A stretch of DNA of 64,000 nt, taken from Nitrospirillum pindoramense (lineage in GTDB: Bacteria > Pseudomonadota > Alphaproteobacteria > Azospirillales > Azospirillaceae). The stretch is taken from the NCBI RefSeq assembly GCF_007827955.1, contig NZ_VITR01000013.1, forward strand, positions 1 through 64,000, in the 5' to 3' direction. The notes under the pieces are model-generated. The model had not been told where the DNA came from and did no database searches. It worked only from the letters and a program-made list of their open reading frames with translations. Each line of letters begins with the position of its first letter. Positions within the stretch are counted from its first letter, which is position 1. The position numbers and the translations under genes are program-made. This document shows, piece after piece, positions 16,222 through 23,633 of the stretch.

Positions 16222-16387
16222 AGTTTCCCCGCATCAAAAGTAAGTACGCCAAGGTTTCTCGCCCTCAACGGGTATATGGGCGATCTTAAGTTTAGCACAA
16301 GGCCAGGAGATCAAAGGATATTAGCGTGGTGAGATTGAACTAACGCCAACACGAAGGCTGGTGTCACACATCATGTAGACCCTTTCT

Positions 16388-16834
16388 CTATATTAGATAC
16401 CAAATCACAGCGCGATTGGCGCCATGGCCACCGTTCCGGCCCGCTTTGCGAACCAGCCCCTTCCGGAACTGGCCGTTGAGGCCGGCGTTGATCTTCCGCA
16501 GCAAGACTTGGAATTGCCGGGGTGTCAGCCCAGGGCTGCCCTTCTTCTCAAGCATCACCTTCAGGATATCCGTCGTCGAGAGGGCCGTATTCGCTTCCCT
16601 GAGGGCGTCAAGCGCCATCAATGGCGCTTCGCCTGGACGAAAAATCTCATCAAAGGTAACGTGCTTTTTCGGCGTCACGGCCGCGAGGTCCACCGTGGGG
16701 TCCAGCAGATGTATCACCGCGTCCAGATGGTGAACGGCCTTCTCGCACTCGGTCATCTCATCCCGAAGTATCGCCATATCCCGGAGGATGTCTCGGCGCT
16801 GGTCAAGCAGCGCCGTTATTGTAGGGGACGTCAT
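16388..16834 (-). CDS. Coiled-coil winged-helix protein, right-end passenger
   Basis: 148 residues. An N-terminal coiled coil (LLDQRRDILRDMAILRDEMTECEKAVHHLD) leads to LLDPTVDLAAV, then FDEIFRPGEAPLMALDAL, TTDILKVMLEKKG and a basic C-terminal wing (GQFRKGLVRKAGRNGGHG). It is a clear homologue of the protein at 3702-4178 at the opposite end. The two genes point inward, each the outermost gene of the island, as if the element were framed by a matched pair. DNA binding is inferred; a role in end recognition or silencing is speculation. Confidence 0.65.
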   Translation of the reverse strand: MTSPTITALLDQRRDILRDMAILRDEMTECEKAVHHLDAVIHLLDPTVDLAAVTPKKHVTFDEIFRPGEAPLMALDALREANTALSTTDILKVMLEKKGSPGLTPRQFQVLLRKINAGLNGQFRKGLVRKAGRNGGHGANRAVIWYLI

Positions 16835-16894
16835 GTTGGCTCCTGCTATTGCAGGGCCAGTCTATCGGCCCGCCATCGGCCGGGCGATTTCGAT

Positions 16895-16920
16895 TTGGGT
16901 GTTTTTGCGCCACCATACCG
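16895..16920. repeat. Right terminal inverted repeat of the island
   Basis: It ends TTTGCGCCACCATACCG, the exact reverse complement of the first 17 bases of the left end, and is followed immediately by CCGTCTCC. Confidence 0.9.
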
Positions 16921-16928
16921 CCGTCTCC
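16921..16928. repeat. Target-site duplication, right copy
   Basis: CCGTCTCC is identical to 3451-3458. It lies within the comM codons for Gln-Glu-Thr-Ala. Confidence 0.9.
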
Positions 16929-17542
16929 TGCCCCTTGATGTCGGCCAGGTCCGGTAGGGCGCCGGGCTCATCCTCTTCCATCTTGGGCTGGGGGCGCGAC
17001 AGCACCTGGGTGCCCTTGAAGTGGTTGATCAGCTCCAGCAGGGTGCGGGGCGCCAGCACCTCCAGCTCCCCGGCCCAGGCGGCCTCCCCACCGCAGGCCG
17101 CCGGGCAGATCAGGCCCCGGTCGGTGGCGACCGCATGGATGGCGGCGGGCAGGGTGCCGGCCACGGCGGTCAGGGCGCCGTCCAGCGCCAGTTCGCCCAG
17201 GGCGCAGAAACCCTTGATGTCCTCATCCGGCAGGATGCCCATGACGGTCAGCAGGGCGATGGCGATGGGCAGGTCATAATGGCTGCCCTCCTTCTGCACA
17301 TCGGCCGGTGCCAGGTTCACGGTGATGCGCTTGGGCGGCAGGGCCAGGCCCAGGGCGTGCAGGGCGGCCCGCACCCGTTCCCGGCTTTCGGCCACCGCCT
17401 TGTCCGGCAGGCCCACCACGGTGAAGGCCACCTGCCCGCCCGACATCTGCACCTGGACGTCGATGTCCAGGACATCCACCCCCTGGAAGGCCACCGTCGA
17501 AACCCGCGCTACCACCGGCCCCACCCCATCCCGCTTCTGCAC
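16921..17542 (-). pseudogene. comM: comM (yifB), N-terminal fragment
   Basis: About 207 residues of ComM: VARVSTVAFQGVDVLDIDVQ, VGLPDKAVAESRERVRAAL, PKRITVNLAPADVQKEG and LPDLADIKGQETA, the N-terminal S5-like and linker regions that precede the AAA+ core. Translation then runs into island sequence for 18 codons and stops. The ATPase part resumes at 3458. The 5' end and promoter side look intact, so a truncated N-terminal protein could still be made, but without Walker motifs it should be inactive. Confidence 0.92.
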
Positions 17543-17596
17543 GCCCGGGTAGTGTAGGCGGACGCGGGCCCCGGCGCCAGCGATGGCGGGAAGGGG

Positions 17597-17637
17597 GGTG
17601 CGACATTCGGGCGCCCGGGGTGCGACATCGGGGCGCC
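17597..17637. repeat. Two 19-bp direct repeats in the comM/porin promoter region
   Basis: GGTGCGACATTCGGGCGCC (17597-17615) and GGTGCGACATCGGGGCGCC (17619-17637) differ at one or two positions and start 22 bp apart, two helical turns. They lie between comM and the divergent outer-membrane gene and could be paired regulator sites. Confidence 0.5.
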
Positions 17638-17699
17638 TGCAACCTTGCGACGGAAAACCATAACGCTTGCGCTTTATTGGTTAAGCAAGGACGACTTTT

Positions 17700-18359
17700 A
17701 TGCGCAAATTGGGTGTGATGGGTGGGGCCGCCGCGATGGCGATGGCGTTGCTGTCCGGGGCCGCGTCGGCGCAGGAGGGGGCGTCGTGGGGCGGCCTGTA
17801 TGTGCAGGGCTTCATCGGCGACGCCGCCGGCCAGGCGCGGCAGGACCTGACCAATGGCCGCACGACCGGCGAGCATTCGGAAAACCAGGTTTCCGGTGGC
17901 GCCGGCCTGGGCTATGGCCTGCAGGTGGGCCGCCTGCTGGTGGGGGTGGAGGGCGACATCGCCAGCGGCAGCGGCGACATCACGGCGCACACCCCCACGC
18001 CCGATTACAACTACACCACCCACAATGGCTGGCTGGCCACGGGCGTGGTCCGCGCCGGCTATGATTTGGGCCTGGGCTTCCTGCCCTATGCCCTGGGTGG
18101 GGTGGCGGCGGGCGACGTGCGGCTGCACACCTACCGCACCGATGGGCCGGGATCGTCGATCGACTTCAGCCACACCCAGGTGGGCTGGACCCTGGGTGCC
18201 GGGGCGGAGGTGCCGCTGCCCCTGGACGCCTTCCGTCTGAAGGTGGAATACCGCTATGTCGACCTGGACAAGGCGGACGGGAGCGGCAGCCTGGGCAATG
18301 CCGTCAGCGGCACCCTGCGCCAGAACCTGGTGCGGCTGGCGCTGGCTTTCCGGATCTGA
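17700..18359 (+). CDS. Outer-membrane beta-barrel protein (Omp25/OmpA-barrel type)
   Basis: 219 residues with a clear signal peptide (MRKLGVMGGAAAMAMALLSGAASAQ). The mature chain alternates Gly-rich turns and amphipathic strands (WGGLYVQGFIG, GAGLGYGLQVGRLLVGVEGDI, AGYDLGLGFLPYALGGVAAGD). It ends with the barrel signature GWTLGAGAEVPL, then KVEYRYVDL and a C-terminal aromatic/hydrophobic strand LVRLALAFRI. This is the eight-stranded porin-like family of alphaproteobacteria. A paralogue follows 132 bp downstream on the same strand. Confidence 0.8.
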   Translation: MRKLGVMGGAAAMAMALLSGAASAQEGASWGGLYVQGFIGDAAGQARQDLTNGRTTGEHSENQVSGGAGLGYGLQVGRLLVGVEGDIASGSGDITAHTPTPDYNYTTHNGWLATGVVRAGYDLGLGFLPYALGGVAAGDVRLHTYRTDGPGSSIDFSHTQVGWTLGAGAEVPLPLDAFRLKVEYRYVDLDKADGSGSLGNAVSGTLRQNLVRLALAFRI

Positions 18360-18491
18360 GGCGCGGGGGCGGCCTGTGGGGGCGATCACTGTGGGGGTGA
18401 TCACTGTCGCCGGCCACCCCTTTGCCATCCTGTGGCGTGTTTCACGCTACGGATACAATTCCTGACGAATACCGATGAGGGAGGGGACAGG

Positions 18492-19163
18492 ATGGGAATG
18501 AGGGGAAGGCCGCGAAAGGAACGCATCGCCGGCGGCACCGCCGCCGTCTGGGCCGTACTGGTGTGCGGCGCCGCGCAGGCGCAGGATTTCATGCCGCCGC
18601 AATCCACCGGGGATGTCTATCTCCAGGGCTTCATCGGCGGCGCGTTGGTCCAGCAGCGCCAGGGGTATTATCGGCGTTCGGACGGGAACGACGACGTGGG
18701 CCGCTCGGTCTATGGCGGCGGCGGGCTGGGATACGCCCAGCGCTTTGACCATTGGCTGGTGGGGGGCGAGGCCGAAATCGGCAACGGCACCGGCGATGTC
18801 ACCACCCATGGCGGCGCGTTCGATTATGTGACCCATATGGATTGGCTGGCCACGGCCACCGGGCGCCTGGGCTATGACCTGGGCGCCAACGTGGTGCCCT
18901 ACATCACCGCTGGCCTAGCGGTGGGCGATGTCGGTGCCAGCACGCGCGGCGGTGCCAGCGCCCAGAATACCAGCGAGACCAAGGCCGGCTGGACGGCCGG
19001 CGCCGGGATGGAGGCGCCGCTTCCCCTCTCCCTGTTGAAAATGCGGTTGGAGTACCGCTACGTGGACTTTGGCCAGGTCAATGGGCCCGATGGCCAGGGC
19101 GGCACTATCCCCCTGTCCATCCACCAACACCTGCTGCGCCTGGGCCTGTCGCTGCGGCTCTGA
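18492..19163 (+). CDS. Outer-membrane beta-barrel protein, tandem paralogue
   Basis: 223 residues. A basic start (MGMRGRPRKERIAGG) leads into a hydrophobic signal segment ending AAQAQ. The barrel part repeats the first protein's landmarks: VYLQGFIGGA, YGGGGLGYAQRFDHWLVGGEAEI, MDWLATATGRLGYDLGANVVPYITAGLAVGD, GWTAGAGMEAPL and RLEYRYVDF, ending LLRLGLSLRL. It clearly arose by tandem duplication. The ATG at 18492 is preferred because AGGGAGGGG lies just before it. Confidence 0.8.
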   Translation: MGMRGRPRKERIAGGTAAVWAVLVCGAAQAQDFMPPQSTGDVYLQGFIGGALVQQRQGYYRRSDGNDDVGRSVYGGGGLGYAQRFDHWLVGGEAEIGNGTGDVTTHGGAFDYVTHMDWLATATGRLGYDLGANVVPYITAGLAVGDVGASTRGGASAQNTSETKAGWTAGAGMEAPLPLSLLKMRLEYRYVDFGQVNGPDGQGGTIPLSIHQHLLRLGLSLRL

Positions 19164-19190
19164 TCACAGGTGGGGATTGCGGGCGCTGCG

Positions 19191-20123
19191 TCACGCGATC
19201 AGCGCCGCTTCCCTCCGCGCGATGGGCGGGCGTGAGGGGTGCAGCACGATGCCGTCGTCGGCGATCTCGACCTTGGCCTCGGGATAGACGGCGGTGGCCA
19301 GGGCCAGGGCGTCCAGGAACACCGGCTTGAAATGGCTGAGCTTGGCGTAATGCTCGCCAAACTGGCGGCGCAGGGCGGCCCAGCGCACCGGCGTCGCCTG
19401 GTTCAACACGTGCAGGCGATAGGCCAGCCAGATGTAGACGTCGATGGCGGTGCTGCTGGCGCTGATGTGGCGCAATGCCGCCTCGGAAACCGGCACGGCG
19501 TGCTGCTTCAGGCTGTCGTAGAAACTCTCGTTTAGCTCGATCACGTCCTGGAACAGGGCCACCTGGCGCTGGTCGGGGCTGGCCTTGAACAGGATGGAAT
19601 TATTGACGAACCCGGCGTTCTGCCGCGTCACCGCCGCGTCCGTCTCCCACAGGAATTGCAGGCTGCAGGCGGTGATGCGCTGCGCCTGCTCCATGACCAG
19701 GCGATAGGTCTTGCCGCCGGGGCTCTCGCCCATGGCCTTCAGCCAGGAATGCCAGCTCTTGCCCAGCTCCACCTGGCGGGAGTTGGTCTTCAGCGCCTCC
19801 GTCTGCAGGTACAGCAGGATCATGCGGGCCTTGGCGCCATAGGGCACGCCCACCAGGCTGCCGTCGGCATGCCGGCCGCTCTGCACGATCAGGGTGCAGC
19901 GCCCCGTTTCCTTGCGGTGGTATTCCGGCTCCGCCGCCTTGTCGATGGATCGGTGGGGCAGGCTGGTCAGGGCGAAGCCGGCATGGGTGATGCCCATGCT
20001 GTCCTCTTCCTGGGCCAGCATGGCGGCGGCCACGTCCACCAGGTTGCGCCCGCTCTTGCTGGTCGCCATCTCTCGGGCCCGGTCGATGCCATGTTCCAGG
20101 ATGAGACGGTGAATGTCGGCCAT
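19191..20123 (-). CDS. RepA_C-family plasmid-type replication initiator
   Basis: 310 residues. The core VPYGAKARMILLYLQTEALKTNSRQVELG, then GGKTYRLVMEQAQRI and DVYIWLAYRLHVL, is that of plasmid-encoded RepA (RPA family, RepA_C), which binds iterons and opens an origin with DnaA. The ATG at 20123 has AAAGGG in front; a TTG 23 codons upstream is an alternative. The first iteron lies 86 bp upstream of the start, inside the likely promoter, so autoregulation is expected. Such genes normally sit on plasmids or chromids; here it lies between chromosomal-type genes, 33 kb from dnaA. Confidence 0.82.
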   Translation of the reverse strand: MADIHRLILEHGIDRAREMATSKSGRNLVDVAAAMLAQEEDSMGITHAGFALTSLPHRSIDKAAEPEYHRKETGRCTLIVQSGRHADGSLVGVPYGAKARMILLYLQTEALKTNSRQVELGKSWHSWLKAMGESPGGKTYRLVMEQAQRITACSLQFLWETDAAVTRQNAGFVNNSILFKASPDQRQVALFQDVIELNESFYDSLKQHAVPVSEAALRHISASSTAIDVYIWLAYRLHVLNQATPVRWAALRRQFGEHYAKLSHFKPVFLDALALATAVYPEAKVEIADDGIVLHPSRPPIARREAALIA

Positions 20124-20330
20124 GGCGCCCTTTGCTCCCTGCCAGTCGGTTCGGTCGATGTGAGGTGATGGGCCGAAGTGTTCCAAAGCCAAATCACTAA
20201 ATCTAGGTCGGACTTTACCGGCCCCCGCTATTTGTGGGGTATTTGGAGTCTGTTATTTGAGGTGCCGGTTAAGTCCGGGAAATAATCCCGAGTCGGGCCG
20301 GTAGAGTCCGGCCCCGGGCCGGCAAGGTCC

Positions 20331-20339
20331 TGTGGAAAA
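20331..20339 (-). promoter_or_regulatory. Near-match DnaA box
   Basis: TGTGGAAAA differs from the consensus DnaA box TGTGGATAA at one position. Confidence 0.5.
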
Positions 20340-20414
20340 CTCTTCTTCGCATGTGGCCGGTGTGGACCGGCGCATCTTATGGCCGGTAGAGTCCGGGGGA
20401 TCGGCCGCCGAGTC

Positions 20415-20423
20415 TGTGGATAA
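20415..20423 (-). promoter_or_regulatory. Consensus DnaA box
   Basis: TGTGGATAA, the exact reverse complement of TTATCCACA, lies between two iterons, the usual place for DnaA help in RepA-type origins. Confidence 0.8.
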
Positions 20424-20532
20424 CTCCCGCCGGGCCGGTAAAGTCCGAGCCGAATCGTGACGAATCAGTGTGCGCGGGATCCCAGGATCGACTCCGGTGG
20501 CCTCGAATGGCCGGCCGACTCGCCCCCGGACA

Positions 20533-20797
20533 CGGACTTTACCGGCCTTGCCGATGGGAGTCCGGGCCTTTCCGGCGGCGGCGGCCTTGGCGCCGGGCCG
20601 CGACGCCGCCCGCGCAGGCCGCTCAAATCCGGGGCCGCCGGATCCACTCGGACTTTACCGGCCCCGCTGCCGGCGAAGGGCTGCTCCGCTCCACCCTTTT
20701 CCTTGGACTCGGACTTTACCGGCCTCTGCCGGTGCGTCCCTTCTGCCCGGTGCGTCCCTGTCGATGCCCTTCCCGGGGGACTCGGACTTTACCGGCC
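20533..20797. repeat. Iteron block distal to repA
   Basis: Four exact forward copies of CGGACTTTACCGGCC lie at 20533, 20649, 20710 and 20783. The intervals (116, 61, 73 bp) are wider than in typical plasmids. The orientation is opposite to most copies in the first block, so the two blocks face each other around position 20490. Confidence 0.88.
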
Positions 20798-20825
20798 GCC
20801 GCGCCGCCGGCGGGGCGGGTGCCAA

Positions 20826-20930
20826 TACTCTTGGGAGAAAACTATTATATGCAAAGCCTTTAAGTAAATTCGTAACAAGAATATCCCCTTAAGGTTTATG
20901 GATTCTGCGTATCTTCTATTAAAAGGTAAG
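20826..20930. other. AT-rich stretch, candidate DNA unwinding element
   Basis: In this very GC-rich region, the bases from ACTCTTGGGAGAAAACTATT through CTATTAAAAGG stand out as AT-rich. The stretch directly follows the last iteron, the position expected of the melting region. No gene is visible from here to 21104. Confidence 0.6.
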
Positions 20931-21104
20931 CCGTGACATTGTCCCGCCTGCCGGATGAGGGCAGGCCCCTCCCCAATTGGAAGGCCCTACCGGTGTCAGA
21001 CCCCTCAGTCCGGTTGAAGGACCAGGCGTCGGCGCCGCTGACGCCCGTCCCTGTCGCGGCTCCGTGAGAGCCGTTGATAGCCATGGAAAACGGGAGAAAA
21101 CGAC

Positions 21105-22112
21105 ATGAGCACCTCAGGCAGCCTTGTCATCCAGTCCGGCATGTTGGCCGATTTGGTCGTCTCCAATGATCCCAATCAGCCGGGCCAGGTGATCTTGCGA
21201 TGGCTCGACGGCAATGACACCAACCAGCAATGGCTGGAGGAGCCGGCGACCAACGGCTTTTATTTGAGGAACGTCGCAACCGGCACGTACCTCGCCTATA
21301 GCGGCGACAACGCGCGTGTAACCCTGGACAGCCATGGGTCCATTTGGCAGAAGACCGGCGCCGACGACCGGTTGAGCGCCATTCGGCTGACCCTTCGGCC
21401 GGACCAGAACCTGAATGCCTTGGGCGCGCACGCTCGCGTGGGCACGGCCGTCGGCACCTGGGGGTGGAGCGGCGGCGATGGCAATGAAACATGGCTTGTC
21501 AGCCCGGTAAGCAGCGTTTGGCCGCGCCCCACCAAGCTGGTTTCCTTCGTTTCCGGCATGGCCGCCTATCTGCAACTGGCCGTCGACCCGTCAAATCCCG
21601 CGGGCGCCTTGGTGGTGAACGACAATTTCGCGTCCCAGGCGGCCAGCAGCTTCGCCTTCATCGCCACGCAGTGGTTCGGCGGCTTCAGCATTGTGAACAA
21701 AGCCAGCAACCTGCTGGCCTATGTCAGTGGCAACGGCAACGGCTCCAAGTTGTTGCAACGCCAGCCTAATCAGCTGGATTCAGACGCGATCTGGACCTAT
21801 GGCCGCAGCAGCACCTTCCAGGCCATTCGCCCCTGGATCAACTCGGACCAGAACTGGAATGTCTTCGGCAACCCGCATCCAATTCCGAAGGGGCCGTTGC
21901 CCATGGGCACCTGGAACTGGGGCGGTGGTCAGGAAAACGAACTGTGGCAGACAACCGCGGCTGTGCTCCAGCCCGCGGCGACAGGGGATCTCCGGGCCGA
22001 GACGGCCGCGGCGCTGGTGACCCCCCAGCCGGCCCCCGTGGCCGAGGTCTGGGCCCGGATCGTCGATGCATCGCCCAACGCGAACGGGGCGTTGGCGCAC
22101 GGTCCGCATTAA
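21105..22112 (+). CDS. Ricin-type beta-trefoil lectin-like protein
   Basis: 335 residues without a signal peptide. Two similar halves (about 1-150 and 155-290) each look like a beta-trefoil: repeated short strands with W-containing QxW-like motifs (NQQWLEEP, GNETWLVSP, DAIWTYG, ENELWQTT) and recurring FYLRNVATGTYLAY / FSIVNKASNLLAYVSG segments. Ricin B-type domains usually bind carbohydrate. The last 45 residues are Ala/Pro-rich and probably disordered. With no catalytic domain it would act as a pure binding protein; ligand and location are unknown. Confidence 0.65.
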   Translation: MSTSGSLVIQSGMLADLVVSNDPNQPGQVILRWLDGNDTNQQWLEEPATNGFYLRNVATGTYLAYSGDNARVTLDSHGSIWQKTGADDRLSAIRLTLRPDQNLNALGAHARVGTAVGTWGWSGGDGNETWLVSPVSSVWPRPTKLVSFVSGMAAYLQLAVDPSNPAGALVVNDNFASQAASSFAFIATQWFGGFSIVNKASNLLAYVSGNGNGSKLLQRQPNQLDSDAIWTYGRSSTFQAIRPWINSDQNWNVFGNPHPIPKGPLPMGTWNWGGGQENELWQTTAAVLQPAATGDLRAETAAALVTPQPAPVAEVWARIVDASPNANGALAHGPH

Positions 22113-22212
22113 GCTCGGCCACCCATTTCTGAAAGGCTGGCGGCGGGGTGGTCGGAAACGGCCGCCCCGCTTGTTTTGCGCCAGGTGCGCGTGGGTCGGA
22201 TCGTCAAAAGAA

Positions 22213-22246
22213 ACGGGCGCCCTCACGCTCCAGAAAGGGCGCCCGT
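22213..22246 (-). terminator. Terminator of the phosphatase operon
   Basis: ACGGGCGCCCT (22213-22223) pairs perfectly with AGGGCGCCCGT (22236-22246). On the minus strand the hairpin is followed by TTCTTTTG, so it ends transcription of the acid phosphatase gene. It could also serve the lectin-like gene from the other side. Confidence 0.7.
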
Positions 22247-22304
22247 CTGTGGGCGGTACAACGGTGGATGATGGGAAACCGGCATCCCGCCCGAACCCAG
22301 ACCC

Positions 22305-23633
22305 TCAGTGCCAGCAGGCCGCCGGCACCGCCTTGCGCACCAGGGCGACAAAGTCCTCCACCGTGCAGCGATCACCGCCGCAGGCGGGCAAGGGCAAATC
22401 AACCTTACCCGCCGGATGGGCCGCCGTCAGGGCGGCGGCTTGCCGCAGGTCGTCCAGGGTCTGGTAGTACAGGGCGACATGCACATACCGCTGGCCCGTG
22501 ACGGTATCGCGGCTGACCTCGAACGCCAGCGTGGTGTCGGGGGCGGTCTTGTCCGGCTGACCGGGCAGGGTCCAGTCCAGGCCCAGCAGGCCCGCCACGT
22601 TGGACAGGTTGGTGTCATGCCCCAGGATGGAGACCAGCTTGGCCCCCGCCGGTACCGGCGCCAAGGGGGCGGTCGCCGTTCCGCCCGTCACCCCGGCCAC
22701 GATCTGCCGGGCCAGCAGCGCGCCGTTGTGGCTGGCGATGTAGGGGGTGCGGCGGGTCAGGTCGGCCTGATAGTCGTGCACCGGCAGGATGGCGGCCAGG
22801 GCCTGCGGCGTGCCGGCGCGGCCCCAGCCCACCTGGTCGGCCGGCATGCCCTGCACATATTCCAGGAAGATGCTTTCGGCCAGCATGGCGCCCCGCGCCA
22901 GCGGGCCGTCCACCTTCACCTCCCCGCCCTTGTCCACCACCTTGGCGGGGCCGGTGGCGAAGCAGGCCTGGCCGGTGGGGGAACCTGAGGTGGCGCCGGA
23001 CGCGCAGGCCTTGGGCGCCACCACCTGCACCAGGGCGGCCAGGGCCGGGGCGATGCTGGCCGGCACGGTGGCGATGTCGCCGCCGTTGGCCGCGACCACC
23101 GCCTTGGTGGCCTCGGCGGCATCCATGGGACAGGCGCCGCCGGACGCGGCATCGAACAGCACATCGGGGCTGTCCGGCGCCAGGCCCTGGGCCTTCAGCC
23201 CGCAGCCGGGGGCCAGCCCCTCGGCCAGGGCCTGGGCGCTGGCGCGGGTGCGCTGGTCGCCGCTGTCGCCCCAGACGAAGATTTGATCGCCCGCCGGACC
23301 GCCCGCTGGACCACCCGCTGGGCAGCGGTCGGGTCCCAACAGGCCGCGCTGCCGGTACTGGGCGCCCAGGTACAGGCCCAGCTGGCGGATGGCGTCGGCG
23401 CCGTGGGGGGTCAGGATGCCACGATCCACGGGCCAGGCCGGCCAGTCCTGGTCCGACAGGCGGCGCAGCTCGGCCAGGCCCTTGGTGGGGCTGCGCACGC
23501 CGTGGCGGGACAGCAGGACCACCCGTTCCAGGACTTCATGCGAGGCAGGAGTGGCGGAGTTGGCGGTGGGGGCGGCCCAGGCGGAGCCGGCCACCAGGCC
23601 GACCGCCAGGCCAAGAATCAGGCCTTTTCTCAT
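22305..23633 (-). CDS. Histidine-type acid phosphatase (phytase-like), exported
   Basis: 442 residues with a signal peptide (MRKGLILGLAVGLVAGSAWA). RHGVRSP near residue 44 is the nucleophile motif RHGxRxP, and GHDTNLSNVAG near residue 340 supplies the HD proton-donor motif of histidine acid phosphatases. Several cysteine pairs in the mature part suggest disulfides, as in AppA phytase. It probably releases phosphate from organic phosphates in the periplasm. Its start overlaps the TonB-receptor stop by one base (TGATG), so the two are translationally coupled. The ATG is certain from this overlap and the signal peptide. Confidence 0.85.
   Translation of the reverse strand: MRKGLILGLAVGLVAGSAWAAPTANSATPASHEVLERVVLLSRHGVRSPTKGLAELRRLSDQDWPAWPVDRGILTPHGADAIRQLGLYLGAQYRQRGLLGPDRCPAGGPAGGPAGDQIFVWGDSGDQRTRASAQALAEGLAPGCGLKAQGLAPDSPDVLFDAASGGACPMDAAEATKAVVAANGGDIATVPASIAPALAALVQVVAPKACASGATSGSPTGQACFATGPAKVVDKGGEVKVDGPLARGAMLAESIFLEYVQGMPADQVGWGRAGTPQALAAILPVHDYQADLTRRTPYIASHNGALLARQIVAGVTGGTATAPLAPVPAGAKLVSILGHDTNLSNVAGLLGLDWTLPGQPDKTAPDTTLAFEVSRDTVTGQRYVHVALYYQTLDDLRQAAALTAAHPAGKVDLPLPACGGDRCTVEDFVALVRKAVPAACWH

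Larger units (their letters stand above)
3459..16920. mobile_element. 13.5-kb IS1595-type passenger island in comM
   Basis: The element is bounded by 26-bp imperfect inverted repeats (first 17 bp identical: CGGTATGGTGGCGCAAA) and by an 8-bp direct duplication of comM sequence. It has one transposase gene, of the IS1595 family, near its right third (13985-14968). The remaining 12 kb is about twenty passenger genes in both orientations and of mixed base composition. IS1595 is known for blurring the line between insertion sequences and transposons by carrying passengers, but an island this large with a single intact transposase is unusual. Whether the transposase at 13985 still acts on these ends is inferred, not shown. 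Confidence 0.88.
20209..20447. repeat. Iteron block proximal to repA
   Basis: The first copy, 20209-20223, is exact and forward (CGGACTTTACCGGCC). It is followed by reverse-orientation copies at 20263-20277 (13/15), 20296-20310 (14/15), 20317-20331 (12/15), 20355-20369 (11/15), 20381-20395 (14/15) and 20433-20447 (exact). Spacings are irregular (16-54 bp). Confidence 0.85.
20199..20930. other. Iteron-type replication origin (candidate oriV)
   Basis: The region contains all parts of an iteron origin: an initiator gene at its left border, about eleven copies of a 15-bp iteron in two blocks of mainly opposite orientation, a perfect DnaA box with a near match, and an AT-rich stretch at the right border. 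Nothing in it looks coding; open frames across it change composition with the repeats. Whether it still fires, or is a remnant of an integrated plasmid, cannot be told from sequence alone. The good conservation of five exact copies argues for selection. Confidence 0.78.

Noticed and set aside
20457-20892. Three overlapping open frames in the iteron region
   Set aside because: Their residues follow the repeats in each frame (DFTGL, LYRP, RTLPA); they are by-products of the iterons.
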